Shown here: positions 57,624 to 64,000 of the stretch, piece after piece
Position numbering within the stretch: position 1 is the stretch's first letter
How the letters are laid out: each line of letters opens with the position of its first letter
From: Pestalotiopsis fici W106-1
Taxonomy: Eukaryota > Ascomycota > Sordariomycetes > Amphisphaeriales > Sporocadaceae
DNA length: 64,000 nucleotides
Direction: 5' to 3'
NCBI RefSeq assembly: GCF_000516985.1
Contig: NW_006917095.1
Coordinates: forward strand, 1,179,449 to 1,243,448
Translations under genes and position numbers: made by a program
Notes under the pieces: model-generated
Told to the model about the DNA's origin: nothing
The model's input: the letters and a program-made list of their open reading frames with translations, nothing else
The model's database searches: none

Positions 57624-58450
57624 GTTTCTTAGTATCTTTCTAGTACAAGAAAGCGGACCTGTTCAGATTGCATGCTTTGGAAAGAAAGAAATCATTTAGT
57701 TGGATTAGAGAAAGCATTCCGGGCACTATTTATCGGAGAATACTTTCCATCCGTGTTTTTCTGAGAACTGACATACTTCTTCGATATCTACCTAGTACTT
57801 ATATCCGAGGATGATACTACCACTCTGGCAAGTGTTGGAGATATTAGTGTACAGTTGAGCTCCGATAAGCCACCCGCTATACGAAATGTAGACCACCTTT
57901 GATGCTCCCCACGATCTGAATGGTGGTTACTCAGATCTTATTAACCGGCATGAACAGCTAGTGCCCAATCAGACTCTGCCACTTGAATTCTGGTCAGCCA
58001 TCAATCAGATACCCCTGCTTCAAAGAGAACGTGGAGTGTGGAGTAGCAAGCACCTGGCGTTGAGGCTGACTGATCTATTCTCGTTCAGACATGTCATATC
58101 AAGCCGTACTTGATGGCACCATGCAGCTATGTGCATTTTCATTCGGCGCCTGTGACCAACCATCTTCTAGCCGTCATGCTTTATTCTGAATAGCGCAATC
58201 TTGGCCTTTCCAGCCACATGGGATGAAATATTGGGATTTGGAGTAGCGTCACATCCGCGGGGTAAGTAATACACGTATGCTTATCTTCTGGGCATGTAGG
58301 TGGTCGAAGATGGGATGGAAATACGGAAGTATGCAAGAGCTCAGTGTAAAACATTGGCCGGTACTTCATACACTGAAGTCGAACAAGGGGGCGATCTTGG
58401 TCGATCGTCACGCTGACTATGTCGTCGACAACGTACAGCCTTTGGTGTTA
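57624..58450. other. Intergenic
   Basis: Upstream of the P450 gene and downstream of spo11. No gene recognised. Confidence 0.4.
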
Positions 58451-60140
58451 TCACAACATGCCCGATGAGAGCCGCTCATCTAACCACCTGGTCATGTTCC
58501 CATCACCACTGATGGCTTGGATCTCAAACTTCACATTCAGCATCAACATGATCTGAAGCTCCCGCAACAGGGCCAACTCTTCCGCTTCCAAAGGTGCTGT
58601 CTCCTCAACCATTCGCAGGAGACTTGAAGTTTTCCTTCTGTCGGTCGGCGTCAGTGCATTTGTCTTGTAGTCGATATCCGTTAATTGCGCCAGAGATCCG
58701 GGGCGTTCAATGTCGGCAACGTTTGCGGCCGCTCGAAGATGCCGCGTAGATTCGTCTAATGGTTGTTGACTGCGTACAGGAACTTGAGGAGTTACTCCTT
58801 CTAGTCCGGCTTGAGGCGAGCGAACTGGCGATTTTAGGGCAAATTCCTGACGGAACATATCGTGGCTCTTGACCCCTAACCAGAGGAGTCCTGGCGCTGT
58901 GACGTTTCCTTCGTGTCGCAAGGACCGACTACCAAGCTTGTAGGTTCTCAGGATACCGACGCCGTCAGGATCAAAGTCAACAAGCCCGTGCAGAGGGATG
59001 AAAGGATATTGAGAGTGTATTGCGTGTAGGAATTGACGTGTGGCTAGATCTGGGTATCCCTTGGCCTATTGGGAATCTTGTCAGCAAACTCTGCAAGACG
59101 GGGTTTGGGAGACTAGTACTGTGATCAATAGCCCCGGGCCTGCGGCGGAGTGATCAAAATATCTTGCTGCTACCAGGCTGCGGAATGTCGCCTGTGCTTT
59201 TGTCAGTGAAATCAGACTAGTATACCATGAATACAAAACTTACTTCCTTCTCTACGATCATGACCCATTGAATCCCGCGAAGTTCGAAACTCGCCAGTGA
59301 AACCGCGTCTGGAATTCCAGCATACTATATCATGTCAATATCGTGAAATGTTTGTTTTCTTAAAGAATCCTGCAGACCATGTCATCTGATTCGCGTCCAA
59401 AAGGGCCCCCAGCGACAAGCCCTTTCGAGGTAGCAACCTGCACATAATAAGTACTAGGTAATGAATAACGGAGTATCTTAGAACAAGTTCGTACTATATT
59501 CAACGCATCTCTATTGACACCGAAAGTAAAGGCAATGTCGTCAATGATCTGGTCAACATAGCTCTGCCTCTCAAAGAGATCTTTGTTCAAATAGAATATG
59601 CATCTACACGTCAAGATTAGTTCTGGGGAATGTTGTACTTCACTAAGAAGTCTGGATACTTGATCTGATGAAAACATACGAACCTCTTTGTAATTGCGAT
59701 CCCGGATTTAATGGCCTCATGACAGTGGTAGAGCACGGTCAAAATTGATGCTAATCAACCATACCCATAAGCTCGAAAGATAATGCATATGTGAGTGGTA
59801 GAGAAAAATACATACTGAATCTCCTGGCACTGGCATTTGAAGCGGTTGGGAACAGCACGGCACTTTCGCGGCCTGTCCTACGGCTTCGCAGGGGGATCAA
59901 GAGAGGCCGATTTTCCTGAAGCCTGTCTACAATACCTTCAATTATATCCTCAATCCTTGACAGAAGAGAGGCAGCAGGGTCTCCGAGAGGTTCTGGCAGT
60001 TCCTGGGAATACTGGTCGGGTTCTTGTCGCCGTTGGTCACTGGGACGGGCTCCGATCTGGGACGACTGACGCTGCCCAGAGTCCCGTTCAGCATTACGGG
60101 ATGCGCCCGCGTGGGTTTGAGGGAAGGGGTTCTGGCTCAT
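58451..60140 (-). CDS. spo11: Meiotic recombination protein Spo11 (topoisomerase VI A-like)
   Basis: Seven exons (60140-59816, 59750-59684, 59603-59495, 59437-59378, 59324-59244, 59191-59120, 59065-58451) give 442 residues. Spo11 makes the DNA double-strand breaks that start meiotic recombination. The winged-helix part has TKRCIFYLNKDLF, where Tyr135 is the DNA-attacking residue, then VVDQ-type YVDQIIDDIAFTFGVNR and ATSKGLVAGGPFG. The Toprim metal site is Glu212 in VEKEATF, with Asp268 and Asp270 in GLVDFDPDG. The end, LTPTDRRKTSSLL, is also usual. All catalytic residues are present; the Asp before the motif (RD-x-xY in relatives) reads Cys. Start MSQNPF was chosen over an upstream in-frame ATG at 60167. 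The donor of the fourth intron (gtctgc) is weak. The gene is divergent to erg7. Confidence 0.92.
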
Positions 60141-60969
60141 GGTGTCGCATGAAGCTGTTTGGTGCAAATTGTCTTATCTTTTGCCTTTATTGCTGCAATT
60201 GCATCCAATGGTCGAGTAAGAAATGACCGACGCTCATGAATCCGAATGCACATCAATGGATCTGTTCCTCAAAAGAATTATCTGGTGTCAATCCATGGGG
60301 GTTCGTTCCTTCCTGTCATGTTTCTGGAGCACATTTTTGTTTGTAATTGCTCGGGGAGAATAAAATCGAAATCGGCTCTTCCACGAAGTGTGGTTGAAGC
60401 TGTACCTGCCTGTTCAACTCAACATTGAACGAAATCTGTTTAGCATTCTAGAAGAGCAGCGGAAGGGACGAGTCTGTGCTTGTAGTATATTCGCTACTAC
60501 GTAGTAGAGTTCATAGTATACATTGATATTTGGTGCGAGCAATCGACACCCTGAACGTGGAATTCAATATACTAGGTGCTAGGGTAGTTTATAGGTTGGC
60601 TTATTACATGATACGCATCAGTACCCTCGACTTCAACTATGATTTAAAAAGTCAATAATGATGAGTGGTCAGTATGGAGTAGCACACAGTACAGGACATT
60701 GTTTACTCCGGGCAGGGTTACAGTCGGACTCCTGAGCCCGCGGAGCCCGCCCAAAAGGTGCATCCCCACTGAAGTGACCTGAGGGCCGTCCCTGTGGCGC
60801 CATCTTCAGCGGGGATCGGCAACTAAATCGTACCTAGTGCGCCAAGCGCAGGTGCCTGGATTGATCATACCTCCTGGACTCGAAGTCTCCAAGAAAGAGA
60901 GCCAATTCCAAGCCAATTGACCTCCTGACACCTGTCTGGCCATTCGAGCGCGAGCAAGACACCGGCAGC
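60141..60969. promoter_or_regulatory. Divergent promoter region of spo11 and erg7
   Basis: The region separates the two opposite start codons. No specific binding site could be assigned with confidence. Confidence 0.45.
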
Positions 60970-63355
60970 ATGGTCACTACTCGCTCAAAGGCCTCCGGCG
61001 CCGCTGTGGGCACTGCCAATGGCAACTCGGATATCAAGAAGCGCAAGACCGAGAGCGACATCGCGCCCGTAGAGTCTAAGCAACCGAAAGTGCGCGAGAA
61101 CACCGACATCACCCGTTGGCGATGCATGGACGAGGACGGACGACTCACCTGGCACTACCTGGAAGACGATGAGGAAGCGAAAGAATGGCCCCAGAGCTTT
61201 GCAGACAAATGGTACCTCGGCCTGGATCTTGTATGTTTACCGCTGCGAGAAGTAAAGTAATTCCACCAGCTGATCAATTGCGCAAAATGTAGGGTCTACC
61301 TGATCTCCCGAAACCGCAGAAGCCGATCGACGCTGTACAGAATGGTCTGACCTTTTTTGAGAAACTTCAACTGCCATCGGGAGAATGGGGCAGTGAATAT
61401 GGCGGGCCAATGTTCTTGCTGCCAGGCATCGTCTTTGCCTGGCACATCACAAAGACGCCAATTCCATGGTACAAGGCAACAGCAATCAAGAACTACCTCA
61501 AGGCACGAGCACATCCCGAAGACGGCGGATGGGGCCTTCACATTGAGGGAGACAGTAGTATCTTTGGCACCGCAATGAACTATACTGCATTGCGCCTTGT
61601 GGGGGTTGACGCAGACGAGCCTTTCATGGTAAAAGCGAGAACAACTTTGCAAAGGCTGGGCGGTGCGACTCATGCACCGCATTGGGCCAAGTTCTGGCTC
61701 AGTCTTTTGGGTGTGGCCAAGTGGGATATCGTCAATCCCGTGCCTCCAGAGATTTGGCTGCTTCCCGATTGGTTTCCCGCTGCCCCTTGGAGGTGGTGGA
61801 TACACATCCGACAAGTCTTCCTGCCCATGGGGTACATATACTCCAAGCAGTGGTCATGTGAGGAGACAGACGTTATCAGGGCGCTGAGACAGGAGGTATT
61901 CGCCGAGAAATGGGAAGACATTGACTGGAAAGGGAATCGTAACAGCATCGCCGCAATTGACAACTACCACCCGAAAACGTGGCTGCTCAATACTGCAAAC
62001 TGGTTCTTGGTCAATATCTGGAATCCGTATTGCAGGACAAAGGGTCTGGTTGAGAAAGCCGAGGCCTGGTGCAGCAAATTGATTGACATGGAGGACGCCA
62101 ATACTGACTTTGCTGATCTTGCACCTGTCAATGCGGCCATGAACACGATTGTATGCTACATTCGTGATGGCCCGGGTTCATACACTGTGCGGAGACATGT
62201 TGAGAGACTGGAAGACAGTCTGTGGGTCAAGGATGAGGGTATGCTCAGCAATGGTACCAACGGTGTGCAGAATTGGGATACTGCCTTTGCCATCCAGGCT
62301 GTTGTGGACGCAGGTCTGGCCGAGGATCCCCGCTGGAAGCCAATGCTCACTCGAGCTCTCGAATTCTTGGATAGCCAGCAGATCCGGGAGAACTGCGAAG
62401 ATCAAGAGGTCTGCTACCGCCAGCAGCGAAAGGGTGCTTGGGGCTTCAGTAACAAGGTCCAAGGGTATGCTGTGAGCGACTGCATTTCAGAGGCCGTGAA
62501 GTCGGTCATCCTGCTGCAAAAGACACATGGCTACCCCGAACTTTTAAACGACCAAAGAATCTTTGATGCAATCGATACCCTGCTCACGTACCAGAACGCT
62601 TCTGGGGCATGTTCATCATATGAGCCAACACGTGGAAGCGAGCTTTTGGAGATGCTTAATGCTGCTGAGGTTTTCGGCAAGATTATGGTAGAATACGACT
62701 ATGTTGAATGTTCGACGGCAGTGATCACTGCGTTGTCACTTTTCAACAAATATTGGCCTGATTATAGAGCCGACGACATCAAGAAGTTCAAGGACAGAGT
62801 ACTTGTCTATATCAAGAAGGCTCAATACCCTCACGGTGGATGGTACGGAAACTGGGGCATCTGCTTTACCTACGCTACCATGTTTGCACTCGAGAGTCTA
62901 TCAAGTGTTGGAGAGACGTACGAGACCAGCCCACACGCCAAGAAGGCCTGTGAGTTCTTGCTTTCAAAGCAAAGGGCCGATGGAGGCTGGTCGGAAAGCT
63001 ACCGAGTAAGTCTCAACCTGTACCGAGTTACCAGTTTGTGACAATGCTAACCACCGAGACATAGTCCTGTGAATCAAACACGTACCATGAACACCCAATG
63101 GGATCACAGGTCGTGATGACGTCGTGGGCACTCATTGGATTGATGCATGCAAAATATCCCGACATCGAGCCCATCAAGAAGGGTATCAAACTGGTCATGG
63201 AAAGGCAGCAGCCCAATGGAGAATGGCTACCAGAAGCCATCGAGGGAGTGTTCAACAAGAGTTGCATGATCACCTACCAGAACTACAAGTTCACCTTTAC
63301 ATTGAAGGCTCTTGGAATGTTTGCTGAACGATACCCTGACGAGACTGTGGTTTGA
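60970..63355 (+). CDS. erg7: Lanosterol synthase (oxidosqualene cyclase)
   Basis: Three exons (60970-61230, 61293-63005, 63065-63355) give 754 residues. The enzyme cyclises 2,3-oxidosqualene to lanosterol in ergosterol synthesis, at ER membrane or lipid droplets. Catalytic Asp483 lies in VSDCISEAV, the fungal form of DCTAE. Several QW-type repeats are seen, for example GGWGLHIEGDS, KGAWGFSN, GGWYGNWGICF and ADGGWSES. The C-terminal NKSC segment (GVFNKSCMITYQNYKF) is that of lanosterol synthases rather than of fungal protostadienol synthases, so the primary sterol role is favoured. The N-terminal 45 residues are polar with a basic KKRK cluster. The last exon is joined at ESYR/SCES. Confidence 0.96.
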
Positions 63356-64000
63356 GCGGCTGTCGGAGGTTTACCACGATAATCTCCAATTTGTAGCTTT
63401 GAACAGGCAATCACGTACGTGCACACACAGTAATGTGGACGAAGTTCAAGAATGACACGGTAATACCATTAATGATAATATAATATGTGCTACATAATCC
63501 ATAACTCAACAAGTTGCCTCTCCTCAACGGCCCCCACAGAATGTGATCTTTACAAAGGACACACGATGTACCAATCGCGGCTGACCAGGATCTACAATGA
63601 TTACAGAACCCAAAACAAAGAGTTTGGGTGAGGATTCGCCACGATTTAATGCATAGGGAAGTCACCGAAAGCAAGACTTGAACATTATATCTTTGTACCT
63701 ACATTATATCACCTCGATCAATGTTTGTCTAGGAGGAAAGGGGGAACTTGAAGGATACGGTAAGGCAGACGAAAGTAGGTACATATTGCCTGTGCTACAT
63801 GTAACCGCTGCAGGGGGCTAGGCCTGCGTAAGGTTATGTAGTGTACTCTGTCAGCGGCAACATGACCCACCTTGCGGGCGCCGGTGGGGTCCAGTCGGGC
63901 GCCGTGAAGCTTGAAGCTTCCTAGAGCTTCGGTGCCCCGCCGCGTTTGCCTACCTTGAGGAGCCGCACTCATTACCTACTTAAACAAGCTGGGGGTTGCG
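63356..64000. other. Intergenic, erg7 3' flank to the window edge
   Basis: No gene could be supported in the last 645 bases. Confidence 0.45.

Noticed and set aside
59837..60226. A 129-codon rightward open frame
   Set aside because: It is antisense to the first exon of spo11.
1..64000. CRISPR arrays, insertion sequences and complete transposons
   Set aside because: The window is eukaryotic, and no regular spaced repeats, transposase genes or terminal repeats were found by eye.

Overview
The window is fungal nuclear DNA. Genes are dense, on both strands, with short introns (about 44-110 bp, GT-AG, plus one GC-AG), intergenic stretches of 0.3-3 kb, and gene families typical of filamentous ascomycetes (HET-domain protein, PTH11-like rhodopsin-domain protein, GMC oxidoreductase, CE12 and GH16 secreted enzymes, glucosylceramide synthase, Opi1). 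Gene content and protein style suggest Sordariomycetes, probably Hypocreales. The species cannot be named from sequence alone. All exon coordinates were worked out by hand from splice consensus and reading-frame continuity; no transcript data were used.

Left part (1-20.4 kb) is mostly accessory metabolism: a fumarylacetoacetase homologue cut by the left edge, an S15/CocE-type hydrolase, a small unknown protein, an aldehyde-dehydrogenase-like protein that has lost its catalytic residues, a LigB-type extradiol dioxygenase, an AYG1-like alpha/beta hydrolase, an AT-hook protein, an M20 deacylase, a rhodopsin-domain membrane protein and a secreted GMC oxidoreductase. A ring-cleaving dioxygenase together with C-C and ester hydrolases would suit breakdown or tailoring of aromatic compounds, but nothing in the sequence proves that they form one pathway.

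Middle part (21.8-38 kb) mixes housekeeping and accessory genes: glucosylceramide synthase and tRNA-splicing endonuclease subunit Sen2 (divergent pair), an MFS transporter, a subtilisin-like protein with an acidic linker and an odd serine motif, a small six-cysteine secreted protein, a convergent pair made of a degenerate Gfd2/DEDDh nuclease-fold protein and a HET-domain protein, and the AP-1 clathrin adaptor mu subunit.

Right part (38-64 kb) holds a 3.4 kb gene-poor stretch with a 100-N assembly gap beside a poly-C run, then Opi1 (phospholipid gene repressor), a rhamnogalacturonan acetylesterase, a ThrE/PRM10-type membrane transporter, two unknown proteins, a J-domain protein, a GH16 glycosidase, a cytochrome P450, Spo11 (meiotic double-strand-break enzyme) and lanosterol synthase Erg7 at the end.

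The observation most worth following is the J-domain gene. Its frame is closed by a TGA exactly where the family has a tryptophan, and the same frame then continues for 44 codons that encode an intact-looking four-part Cys zinc module. This could be a nonsense allele, a sequencing error or stop-codon readthrough. Several other enzyme-like genes have altered active sites: the ALDH-like, subtilisin-like, FAH-like, S15-like, M20 and Gfd2-like proteins.
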